Source: JBAXSK01 sp044358815
GTDB lineage: Bacteria > Cyanobacteriota > Cyanobacteriia > Pseudanabaenales > Pseudanabaenaceae
Assembly: GCA_044358815.1 (NCBI GenBank)
Contig: JBIKNH010000126.1
Span: forward strand, 1-13,099
Length of the DNA: 13,099 bases
Direction of reading: 5' to 3'
Positions 6,935-13,099 of the stretch are shown one piece after another. Under the pieces are notes generated by a model that worked only from the letters and a program-made list of their open reading frames with translations, was not told the DNA's origin and searched no databases. The first letter of the stretch is position 1, and each line of letters starts with the position of its first letter. The position numbers and the translations under genes are program-made.

Positions 6935-7642
6935 ATGACTAGCCAGAACAAATCCTCCCGCCCTCGTTTATTCACTGACTTTGATGGTCCAATCATGGAC
7001 GTATCAGAACGTTATTATCAAGTTTATTTACTATGCGTTGATCAAATTCGCCAGCCGGATCAGCCCGTGGAAATCTTGAGTAAGTCAGCCTTTTGGGAAC
7101 TGAAACGAGCTAAAACTAAAGAGCAAGAAATCGCTAAGCTTACGGGTTTAAACGAAGGGAATCAGCCCCATTTGTTTTGGGAACTGCGACGGCAAACTGT
7201 CCACACCGCGCCATATTTTCACCATGACCGCCTCATTCCCACCGCTATTGCTGCCCTAGAAAAAGTCCAAGCCGCTGGGTGGGAACTAGGAGTGATGACG
7301 ATGCGACGCACCAGAGAACTAATTCCCGTTTTAGAGAAGTATGATTTAGCGAGATTTTTTGCTCCAGAATATCGGTTTCATCTTGCCGATGACTTTCTGA
7401 AAACCGATGATGTAACGGATAAAACCAATTTGATGCGTCAAGCTCAGGAAGTTTTGCCGCCAACGGAAACACAATGGATGATTGGTGATACGGAAGCGGA
7501 CTTACTCGCGGCGCAACGTCATGGTGTGCAGACTATTGGTGTTTTGAGTGGCATCAGAAACGAAGCACAATTACAACAGTTCCAACCCCAGTTTATTGTG
7601 CCAGATTTAATCTCAGCAGTGGCGCTAATTCTCGACAGCTAA
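6935..7642 (+). CDS. HAD-superfamily hydrolase (phosphatase-like)
   Basis: 235 residues with all four HAD motifs. Motif I is FTDFDGPIMD (Asp15 the expected nucleophile, Asp17 the acid/base). Motif II is GVMTMRRTRE (Thr122), motif III is Lys163 in VTDKTN, and motif IV is GDTEADLLAAQRHGV (Asp185, Asp189). A helical cap lies between residues about 22 and 100, as in subclass I HADs such as phosphoglycolate phosphatase-like enzymes. Motif I has Pro after DFDG where Thr or Val is usual, and cyanobacterial proteins of this type are mostly uncharacterised, so the substrate is not assigned. ATG start without a clear Shine-Dalgarno. The 65-bp gap from the phosphate permease on the same strand suggests possible co-transcription, but a phosphate-related role is only a guess from context. 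Confidence 0.88.
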   Translation: MTSQNKSSRPRLFTDFDGPIMDVSERYYQVYLLCVDQIRQPDQPVEILSKSAFWELKRAKTKEQEIAKLTGLNEGNQPHLFWELRRQTVHTAPYFHHDRLIPTAIAALEKVQAAGWELGVMTMRRTRELIPVLEKYDLARFFAPEYRFHLADDFLKTDDVTDKTNLMRQAQEVLPPTETQWMIGDTEADLLAAQRHGVQTIGVLSGIRNEAQLQQFQPQFIVPDLISAVALILDS

Positions 7643-7718
7643 TCTAGCTAGTTGCTGCAAAATATCTCAGGTAATCGCCTTAGGGAACAGATTCAGAATC
7701 TCAGTTCAGAACGTCAAT

Positions 7719-7746
7719 TAAACCAGTACCGATAAACCAGTACCGA
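7719..7746. repeat. Tandem duplication, 2 x 14 bp
   Basis: TAAACCAGTACCGA occurs twice without a gap (7719-7732, 7733-7746) with no mismatch. Confidence 0.85.
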
Positions 7747-7776
7747 ACGGGTTAGATCTCAAGATTAAAGGGAGGT

Positions 7777-7865
7777 GAGAATCCTTAGAGAAGGAAATCC
7801 ATTGCAGTTAAATCAGATAAACTAAATCAGATAAACTGAACTAGGATTCCCTTCTTCAGATTCTC
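7777..7865. repeat. Imperfect long inverted repeat (possible structured RNA)
   Basis: The left arm (7777-7800) starts GAGAATC and ends GAAGGAAATCC. The right arm (7844-7865) starts GGATTCCCTTC and ends GATTCTC. They pair as GAGAATC/GATTCTC and GAAGGaaATCC/GGATtcCCTTC with a mismatched middle. The 43-nt loop contains the second 14-bp tandem duplication. No T-run follows on either strand. Confidence 0.5.
7809..7836. repeat. Tandem duplication, 2 x 14 bp (second)
   Basis: TAAATCAGATAAAC occurs twice without a gap (7809-7822, 7823-7836), lying in the loop of the surrounding inverted repeat. Its unit length equals that of the unrelated duplication 62 bp upstream. Confidence 0.85.
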
Positions 7866-7958
7866 AAATGTTACCGATGTTTCAAATGAGTTCAAGTGAT
7901 GAATAACTACGGAGTTATTAGAGCAGTTATGCCAGGGTGATAGGTGACGCTGCAATAT

Positions 7959-8135
7959 CTAAAGCTGCTGACCGAGAAAGTCCTGTTTGGCTAATTTCAC
8001 CATCAATGCTTGTTGCCCCAAATATAACAGATGCAATTCTTCCAACAGTTGCCTAGCAGCGTCTAACTCAATCTCTTGAATCTGTTGGCAAAACATCATG
8101 TGAGTGAATTGCTTTTCTAAGGATAGGTCGCTCAT
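7959..8135 (-). CDS. Small NblA/Ycf18-like protein (candidate phycobilisome degradation adaptor)
   Basis: 58 residues starting MSDLSLEKQFTHMMFCQQIQ, with ARQLLEELHLLYLGQQALM and KLAKQDFL further on. Family knowledge: NblA proteins are about 55-65 residues and have an LSLEQEF start, a central Q-V block and an AQELL helix. They bind phycobiliproteins and direct them to Clp protease during nutrient starvation. The LSLE-x-x-F start, the QI block, the ARQLLEEL helix and the length match this layout; the C-terminal half (YLGQQALMVKLAKQ) diverges from the usual MMIKDNLF-like segment. It is therefore called NblA-like rather than nblA. Support for a real gene: a good Shine-Dalgarno, GAGGTG (8141-8146), 5 nt before the ATG, and a sigma-70-like promoter. 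It is alone in its transcription unit, with apcE 2.9 kb away on the other strand. Confidence 0.6.
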   Translation of the reverse strand: MSDLSLEKQFTHMMFCQQIQEIELDAARQLLEELHLLYLGQQALMVKLAKQDFLGQQL

Positions 8136-8160
8136 GACTACACCTCACGGGGATCAATTT

Positions 8161-8188
8161 GTCAAGTTGACGTAACAATAATTTATTG
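8161..8188. promoter_or_regulatory. Two adjacent palindromes in the NblA-like gene leader (candidate operators)
   Basis: GTCAAGTTGAC (8161-8171) and CAATAATTTATTG (8176-8188) are perfect palindromes about a single centre base, 4 bp apart. The second overlaps the proposed -10 box by three bases, a position suited to repressor control. Neither matches the NtcA consensus GTAN8TAC. Confidence 0.35.
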
Positions 8189-8214
8189 ATACTCCAATTA
8201 CTGTATCGTGACAA
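8186..8214 (-). promoter_or_regulatory. Putative sigma-70 promoter of the NblA-like gene
   Basis: On the minus strand TTGTCA (8209-8214) and TATCAA (8186-8191) are separated by exactly 17 bp. They lie about 50 nt upstream of the ATG at 8135. Confidence 0.5.
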
Positions 8215-8383
8215 ACATTTTAATGAAATGTTCCCAATGGCTTATTTTTAATATTCTCTTAAGATTGATTGATTAGGATCGATTATGAATCTGTTTAGTT
8301 TTGCCAATAGGTTGATGCAACAGGGAAATGTTTAGGAACCCTATAAGCTATATAGGCATTGATTTTCAAGGGATCGAGAGTGA

Positions 8384-8962
8384 TTAAGCTTCCGGTGTTG
8401 GTGGTTGATGTAAGCGATTGGGCGTAATCCCTGCGATGAGTTTCTCAATGATCAGATCCACTACCATCTCGGGAGTTTCGGAACCACTGAGCATCACACC
8501 AATATCTGCTTGGGCATAACTATTACGCCGCTGTTCGTAGAGTTGTGTCAAAGTGTCTAGGGGATCAGCGGTTTGCAATAGGGGACGCTTGGGATCATCA
8601 GCCATCAGCCGTGCGTGTAATATCGCTGGGGGCAAGTCGAGCCAAACCACTACACCATGACGCAAATTTGCCCAGTTGTTGGGACGGACCACAATGCCAC
8701 CTCCCGTCGCCACCACCAGTCGCGTAAATGATGCCACTTGGGTCAATACCCCAGATTCTAATTCCCGAAAAGCTGCCTCTCCTTCTTGGGCAAAAATATC
8801 AGCGATGGTTTGTTGGGCGTACTGTTCAATCAGGGCATCGGTATCGAGGAACTTATAATTTAAGTGTTGGGCTAACAGTTTACCTATGGTGGTTTTGCCC
8901 ACTCCCATCATGCCCACTAAAAAAACACTGGTACCTTGGAGAGCGGGGCGCGTTGTTGTCAT
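8384..8962 (-). CDS. aroK: Shikimate kinase
   Basis: Phosphorylates shikimate to shikimate 3-phosphate with ATP, the fifth step of the chorismate pathway; cytosolic. From the ATG at 8962 it is 192 residues, close to the usual 170-190. Visible motifs: the Walker A loop VGMMGVGKTT about residues 16-25, FLDTDALIE with the shikimate-binding Asp, FRELES with the conserved Arg, the glycine triad VATGGGIV, and the lid Arg in KRPLL. The frame stays open upstream to ATG 8989 and TTG 9013. 8962 is chosen because it best fits the distance from N terminus to Walker A in the family, but 8989 is possible and none has a Shine-Dalgarno. No aromatic-pathway neighbours; it reads as a single gene. No T-tailed terminator is seen downstream. 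Confidence 0.93.
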   Translation of the reverse strand: MTTTRPALQGTSVFLVGMMGVGKTTIGKLLAQHLNYKFLDTDALIEQYAQQTIADIFAQEGEAAFRELESGVLTQVASFTRLVVATGGGIVVRPNNWANLRHGVVVWLDLPPAILHARLMADDPKRPLLQTADPLDTLTQLYEQRRNSYAQADIGVMLSGSETPEMVVDLIIEKLIAGITPNRLHQPPTPEA

Positions 8963-9017
8963 GGTGGGATTAGAAAGGTGGTTTGCCATAGGTAATTGGG
9001 ACTCGAGGTGCAAAGAT

Positions 9018-9068
9018 GCCGTAAAAAGTTAATTGATTTGGTGGTTATGTCGGTGATTATTTTACGGC
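9018..9068. repeat. 9-bp inverted repeat upstream of aroK
   Basis: GCCGTAAAA (9018-9026) and TTTTACGGC (9060-9068) are perfect reverse complements 33 nt apart, in the 281-bp gap between aroK and the end of hsdR. They could be operator half-sites or a leader stem for aroK. The rest of the gap (9069-9243) shows nothing I can support. Confidence 0.4.
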
Positions 9069-9243
9069 GAAATTGCAGAAAAAAGCAAAGGCTATAAACA
9101 TTGATGAGTATTTCAAAATAAGACCCAAGAATCAAAGAGTCAACGGTATCAGCACAGAATTTATAGAGATATTAGCTAATCAATTCTTATTTTTTCTGCC
9201 CCAAATGGTAGTGAGAATTTTTGAGAACAATTACATTCTAGAA

Positions 9244-12200
9244 TCAGCTACAGATGCTTTTCTCTGTGCCTGAGTATGACTCATAGATATGTTGATAAAC
9301 TTCTTGACATTTTTGCTCGTAAATTTCTACTGTGTAACGTCTAGGAAGCTGATCCAGAATATCTTTGATCGTTATCTCAACTTCTGCCTTAGTTTGTTGA
9401 CGTTTGCGCCAATCTAGGACTAACTTGTTTTGTTTGAGTGTTTCTAATAATTCTTTAGCCACATTTTTAACATCTTGCCTTTCTTGCTTAGTTAGCTCTA
9501 ACTCAGGTTTAGTCAGCAAATCAAAGATAACTAACTCTTCATCGGTGAGATTTTCCGCTAACTTCCTTTTTTCTTCTATGGTCAGTTCCTCATGGAATTT
9601 GATTAACTCTCTAAAAAATATTTCTTGGTTGCGAGAGCCTGAGTTGTACTCATCAATCATTTTCTGGAACTTCTCTAGATAGTTCATCCGAGTTCGGTTA
9701 ACTTGTACCATCTGTTGCAGGTTTTGACTGATATTGCTTTGGAGCTTGGCGATCGCTGTTTGTTGATAACCAGAGTTAAATTTTGCTTTTAGGGCTTCAA
9801 CGTCAAGCTTAAAGTCAATCTTTGTAATGTCAATTATCGGATTTTGACCGTGAATAATAAACTCACCTGCCATAATTGAATTGTCTAGGAGTTCATTAAC
9901 TTCTTCTAATACTTCAGAAATATCTGTCTCTGCGATTTCTTGACGGATTTTATCGGCTAATCTGTCTAGCAAAAATCTAGTGTTAGCAAATTCATTGGCG
10001 GCGGTATCTGGCAAAACTGATTTGTATAGACTATTGACATTGTTAACCAAAGCAAAGTAGTTACGCTGCGATGCTTCATCTGCTAGAGCGTTTACGGCTT
10101 CATCCCATAATTTCGTTCTGCTAAATGGGTCTTGAGTTGTGTCTAGCTGGATGAGGTCAATGTTTTTCGACTTACAAAATTCTAATGCTTCGCCTATTGC
10201 CATCCTAAGCTGCTCTACTAGGGCGGATTTTGCTTTAACTGGTGTGTCACCATCATCAATGCCACCACCAGCGCTCGAGCCATAGATAGATAGAGCATTT
10301 TGCAAGTCTCGAAACACTCCTATGTAATCGACGATTAAGCCGTTACCTTTGCCCTCATAGACTCGGTTGGCTCTAGCGATCGCCTGCATGAGTGAATGGT
10401 TACGCATGGGCTTATCAAGATAAATCGTGGAGCAGTTCGGCACATCAAAGCCCGTAATCCACATGGCACAGACAAAAACTATTCTTAATGGATTATTGGC
10501 ATCTTTAAATTTCTCTTCTAGGGTGGGTGATTCATTAACTAATCTTTTGCGGTGAGGGGTGATGTCTAAGCCTTTTTTCTGGAATGCTTCTATTTCATTT
10601 TGAGATGGGGATATGACTACTGCCATATCGGTTTCTTCTATGTAGCGAATTTGTTTAGAGAGTTTTTTAATCTCAAACTCGCTGATATTCGGTTGATTTA
10701 CTTGGGTTTTGAGGTTGTCTAGATAGATTTGCCAGTAATGTTTGACCTTGTTGTACATTTTTAGGGCGGTAAATCGGTCTATGGCAATAAACATGGCTTT
10801 ACCTTGATAGCCTCTACCTAAGAAATGAGTTACTAGGTCAGCAGCAATCTTTTCGAGACGGTCATCTCTCACAATTAGCTGATATTCCCTCTTGCATTGA
10901 CGCTCTAGTTTTTTCTCTGCCTCATCATCGAGGGTTGCTGTTTCGATAATTTGTGCCATATCGCCATTAAGGTCTTTGTTGGTTAACTGCAATTCTGGAA
11001 TTCGATTTTCATAGAACAAAGGAACGGTTGCACCATCTTCTACGGACTGTTTGAAGTTATAGATACTGACATAATCACCAAATACTTCTCTGGTTTTTTC
11101 TTCACCAGAGATTAAGGGTGTACCTGTAAAGCCAATAAATGCCGCGTTTGGCATAGCATTACGCATATTTAGAGCGAAGGTGTCGTATTGGCTACGGTGT
11201 GCCTCGTCTGCCATAACAATGATGTTGGAACGGTCTGAGAGTTTAGGGTAAGTAGTTCCTTTTTCTACTCTAAATTTTTGAATGAGTGTAAAGATGTAGC
11301 GATGGTCTTCTTGTAGTAGTTGCTTGAGATGTTCGGCACTATCGGCTCTGACATCGGTTTCAGGCTCGGTAACTGCTCCTGAATAAGCAAAGTTTTTATA
11401 GATTTGCGAATCGAGATCTTCGCGATCAGTGATGATGATAAATGTCCAGTTTCCTAATAGTTTGCGTAGGATTTTCTGAGCAAAAAATACCATTGAGTAG
11501 CTCTTTCCTGAACCTTGGGTATGCCAAAAAATACCTAGCTTGCCTTGATTGTGACTGATTTGGCTTACGGCTTCGATCGCATTATTAACGCCTAGAAATT
11601 GATGGTTTTTAGCGATAATTTTTGAGGTTGTACCCCCTGAATTATTAAAAATGGCGAAGTTCTCGATATAGTCGAGTAGCTTATTTGGGTCACAAGTACC
11701 TCTAATCATGGTGTCTAGGGAGATAATTCCTTCTTCACCTTCGCTATTGATCTTTTTCCATTCGCTAAAGTGGGAATACTCGGCAGTGAGACTGCTTATT
11801 TTGCTTTTGCTGCCATTGGATAGAATAATTAAGGCGTTATACCAAAAAAGCTGTGGGATTGATGCTTTATAGTCTTTGAGGTTGTTGTAGTAGGCGTTTT
11901 CGAGTTTTTGATGGTGGGCTTTGAGTTCGATAAATACTAACGGAATGCCATTAACAAAACCGATTAAGTCAGCCCTTCTAGTGTAGGTTTCACCTGTAAT
12001 CCAAAATTGAGAAGCTAGGAAGAAATCGTTATTTGATGGGTTATTCCAGTCAATAATTTTGACAGTTTCCCTATTTTCAGCGTTGTTTTCATCTCTAAAG
12101 CGAACTTTTACCCCAGATTTTAATAGTTGATAAATTTCTTGATTGGCATTAACTAAACTTAGGGAGTTACGGCTATTTGTGATTTCTTCGATGGCAAGTT

Positions 12201-12420
12201 GTAGGGCTTCATCAGGTAAGTTTGGATTGAGTCGCTGTAATGCTGGTAATAATTTAGAGACTAAGACCACTTCATCTTTGCTGTTTCTGCCGAGGGTGCT
12301 ATTGGTTGCGTGGACAATTTCATGAAAGCAGTTGGCGGTAGTCCAGCCTAGTTGCTGAAATACGGCGATCGCTGCATTTTCTAGTGCTTCTTCGGAGTCG
12401 GGATGAGGGGCTTTAGGCAT
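9244..12420 (-). CDS. hsdR: Type I restriction enzyme, R (restriction/translocase) subunit HsdR
   Basis: ATP-driven DNA translocase and endonuclease subunit of a type I restriction-modification complex (R2M2S). 1058 residues, the normal size. N-terminal PD-(D/E)xK nuclease: RRADLIGFVNGIPLVFIELKA with Asp151, Glu165 and Lys167. Superfamily 2 helicase core: Walker A HTQGSGKSYSM (300-310), Walker B DEAH (405-408), motif III FTGTP (431-435), motif V FVCAMWITGFDVP (649-661), motif VI QAIARANRVYEGK (679-691). The helical C-terminal domain (about 720-1058) expected to contact the methylase complex is present. All catalytic residues I could check are intact and there is no frameshift. ATG at 12420 without a Shine-Dalgarno. 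No hsdM or hsdS adjoins on this strand: aroK is downstream and a divergent XisI gene is 46 bp upstream. Partners must lie elsewhere or be lost. Composition looks AT-richer than apcE. Confidence 0.95.
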   Translation of the reverse strand: MPKAPHPDSEEALENAAIAVFQQLGWTTANCFHEIVHATNSTLGRNSKDEVVLVSKLLPALQRLNPNLPDEALQLAIEEITNSRNSLSLVNANQEIYQLLKSGVKVRFRDENNAENRETVKIIDWNNPSNNDFFLASQFWITGETYTRRADLIGFVNGIPLVFIELKAHHQKLENAYYNNLKDYKASIPQLFWYNALIILSNGSKSKISSLTAEYSHFSEWKKINSEGEEGIISLDTMIRGTCDPNKLLDYIENFAIFNNSGGTTSKIIAKNHQFLGVNNAIEAVSQISHNQGKLGIFWHTQGSGKSYSMVFFAQKILRKLLGNWTFIIITDREDLDSQIYKNFAYSGAVTEPETDVRADSAEHLKQLLQEDHRYIFTLIQKFRVEKGTTYPKLSDRSNIIVMADEAHRSQYDTFALNMRNAMPNAAFIGFTGTPLISGEEKTREVFGDYVSIYNFKQSVEDGATVPLFYENRIPELQLTNKDLNGDMAQIIETATLDDEAEKKLERQCKREYQLIVRDDRLEKIAADLVTHFLGRGYQGKAMFIAIDRFTALKMYNKVKHYWQIYLDNLKTQVNQPNISEFEIKKLSKQIRYIEETDMAVVISPSQNEIEAFQKKGLDITPHRKRLVNESPTLEEKFKDANNPLRIVFVCAMWITGFDVPNCSTIYLDKPMRNHSLMQAIARANRVYEGKGNGLIVDYIGVFRDLQNALSIYGSSAGGGIDDGDTPVKAKSALVEQLRMAIGEALEFCKSKNIDLIQLDTTQDPFSRTKLWDEAVNALADEASQRNYFALVNNVNSLYKSVLPDTAANEFANTRFLLDRLADKIRQEIAETDISEVLEEVNELLDNSIMAGEFIIHGQNPIIDITKIDFKLDVEALKAKFNSGYQQTAIAKLQSNISQNLQQMVQVNRTRMNYLEKFQKMIDEYNSGSRNQEIFFRELIKFHEELTIEEKRKLAENLTDEELVIFDLLTKPELELTKQERQDVKNVAKELLETLKQNKLVLDWRKRQQTKAEVEITIKDILDQLPRRYTVEIYEQKCQEVYQHIYESYSGTEKSICS

Positions 12421-12450
12421 GACGGGTTAGGATTGTTGTAGATACTCAAC

Positions 12451-12457
12451 AGGAGGG
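12451..12457 (+). promoter_or_regulatory. Strong Shine-Dalgarno of the XisI-family gene
   Basis: AGGAGGG lies 9 nt before the ATG at 12467 and fixes that start. It is the best ribosome binding site in the window and falls in the 46-bp gap shared with the divergent hsdR. Confidence 0.75.
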
Positions 12458-12466
12458 CATACAGTT

Positions 12467-12814
12467 ATGGATACATTAGCTATTTATCGTCAAGTTGTCC
12501 AGAATTTACTCAAGACTTATTACAATCTAAATTCAGCTAGTAATCAAGAAAAAACTGTTGATGAGTATTTGATTTTTGATGTGGAACGCGATCAATATTT
12601 ATGGCTTCGTTCTGGTTGGGAAGGTAAGAAACGGGTGCAACATATTATTCTTTATTTGCGTATCCAAAATGGAAAAATTTGGGTAGAGGAAGATAGTACT
12701 AACTTTTGTATTGTTGATGATTTGCTTAATGAGAATATCCCAAGTCAAGATATTGTTTTGGGTTTTCAGCCACCTAGTAAGCGTCCCTTGACTGAGTTTG
12801 CGATCGCTAATTAA
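12467..12814 (+). CDS. xisI: XisI-family protein (fdxN element excision controlling factor-like)
   Basis: 115 residues, the usual length of the family. It opens MDTLAIYRQVVQNLLKTYY and carries the hallmark blocks DVERDQYLWLRSGWEGKKRV, IQNGKIWVEEDSTN, LLNENIPSQDIVLGFQPPSKR and a C-terminal TEFAIAN. In Nostoc PCC 7120, XisI with XisH is needed for developmentally timed excision of the fdxN element by the recombinase XisF. Many cyanobacteria without that element carry numerous xisH/xisI pairs of unknown role, so the excision function should not be assumed. No xisH or xisF is in the window: xisH normally sits just upstream, but here the divergent hsdR takes that place. ATG with a strong AGGAGGG. 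A HIP1 octamer lies in its last codons (12800-12807). Confidence 0.88.
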   Translation: MDTLAIYRQVVQNLLKTYYNLNSASNQEKTVDEYLIFDVERDQYLWLRSGWEGKKRVQHIILYLRIQNGKIWVEEDSTNFCIVDDLLNENIPSQDIVLGFQPPSKRPLTEFAIAN

Positions 12815-12825
12815 ATCAAAAATGA

Positions 12826-12907
12826 GATCCCCCTAAATCCCCCTTAAAAAGGGGGACTTGAAGATTTTCTCTTGTCCCCCCCTTTTTAAGGGGGGCTAGC
12901 AGGGTGG
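12826..12907 (+). repeat. GATCCCCC palindromic repeat, copy 2
   Basis: Starts GATCCCCCTAAATCCCCCTT 11 bp after the XisI stop. It runs through GGGGGACTT and the CCCCTTTTTAAGGGGGGCTAG block, forming a large imperfect hairpin. It matches the reverse complement of copy 1 (5164-5239) over both arms and differs mainly in the loop and the diverged right end (CAGGGTGG rather than GGGGGATC). The GAGGGTGTTTG-type outer ends of copy 1 are absent. It may double as a transcript end for the XisI gene. Confidence 0.75.
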
Positions 12908-13099
12908 TTTCATTCTCGGAAACGTCCTAAGGGGCTATGTTCTAGCCACATTACTCTGAACGAAATACAAGCAAAAAATGTAAGATCTTGGTTGATTTTA
13001 GATTTTTTTAGTTTTTTTGTTTCTGAGACAGGCTGTAGTCTGGAGATACAGGTAGTCCTAAAATGGAACGGATGAAGTAAGGCTAGACAGTGCTACGGG
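12908..13099. other. Right-edge intergenic stretch
   Basis: No gene I can support. It has an AT-rich patch with two runs of seven T (about 13004-13019). On the minus strand there is an open frame of 13 codons running in from the edge and ending in TAG near 13058, which could be the last residues of a gene beyond the window (PVALSSLTSSVPF); too short to judge. Confidence 0.4.

Larger units (their letters stand above)
7643..7958. other. Gene-free stretch with tandem duplications and a long hairpin
   Basis: 316 bases with no credible reading frame. They lie between the convergent hydrolase gene and the small NblA-like gene. Two separate 14-bp tandem duplications and one imperfect inverted repeat are described in their own entries. 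No T-tailed terminator was found for either flanking gene. Confidence 0.6.

Noticed and set aside
8192..8205. NtcA-like half site upstream of the NblA-like gene
   Set aside because: GTA-N8-ATC on the minus strand matches only one half of GTAN8TAC.
8285..8335. 16-codon plus-strand frame (MNLFSFANRLMQQGNV)
   Set aside because: No ribosome binding site and too short to evaluate.
9073..9273. A 66-codon plus-strand frame between aroK and hsdR
   Set aside because: No ribosome binding site, no recognisable motif, and its end overlaps the hsdR 3' end in antisense.
12940..13099. Possible structural RNA (tRNA, tmRNA, RNase P RNA) in the right-edge spacer
   Set aside because: I found no tRNA arm pattern, no RNase P core motifs and no tmRNA hallmark.

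Overview
The window is cyanobacterial chromosome. The firmest marker is apcE, the phycobilisome core-membrane linker, with three linker repeats. A lumen-targeted cyclophilin, a small NblA-like protein, an XisI-family protein and several HIP1 octamers (GCGATCGC) agree with this. Genus cannot be fixed from the sequence; a Pseudanabaena-like or other non-marine cyanobacterium with a tricylindrical phycobilisome core is a reasonable guess.

Layout, left to right. (1) 1-450: the 5' part of a TnpB gene on the minus strand with its element-end hairpins, cut by the window edge. (2) 450-873: spacer rich in inverted repeats. (3) 874-1974: thylakoid-lumen cyclophilin-type peptidyl-prolyl isomerase. (4) 1975-2324: structured leader, then apcE (2325-5060). 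(5) 5061-5522: a gene-free stretch with a MITE-like element bearing terminal inverted repeats and a TTA target duplication, an intrinsic terminator, and a perfect 18-bp inverted repeat. (6) 5523-7642: PiT-type phosphate permease followed 65 bp later by a HAD-family hydrolase, same strand. (7) 7643-8383: a gene-poor stretch with two 14-bp tandem duplications, an imperfect hairpin and a 58-residue NblA-like gene on the minus strand. (8) 8384-8962 (minus): shikimate kinase aroK. (9) 9244-12420 (minus): a full-length type I restriction subunit HsdR, without hsdM or hsdS in view, divergent by 46 bp from (10) a XisI-family gene (12467-12814). (11) 12815-13099: a second copy of the GATCCCCC palindromic repeat and a T-rich tail.

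The left two thirds is core cyanobacterial metabolism: light harvesting, lumen protein folding, phosphate uptake and the aromatic pathway. The right third is accessory: a restriction subunit beside an excision-factor-family gene. Having a phycobilisome scaffold (apcE) and a candidate phycobilisome-degradation adaptor in one window is notable, but they are 2.9 kb apart on opposite strands and not co-transcribed. I see no clearly new multi-gene system. The items best worth checking are the small NblA-like gene and its palindromic promoter, the MITE behind apcE, the hairpin carrying two tandem duplications, and the hsdR/xisI pairing.
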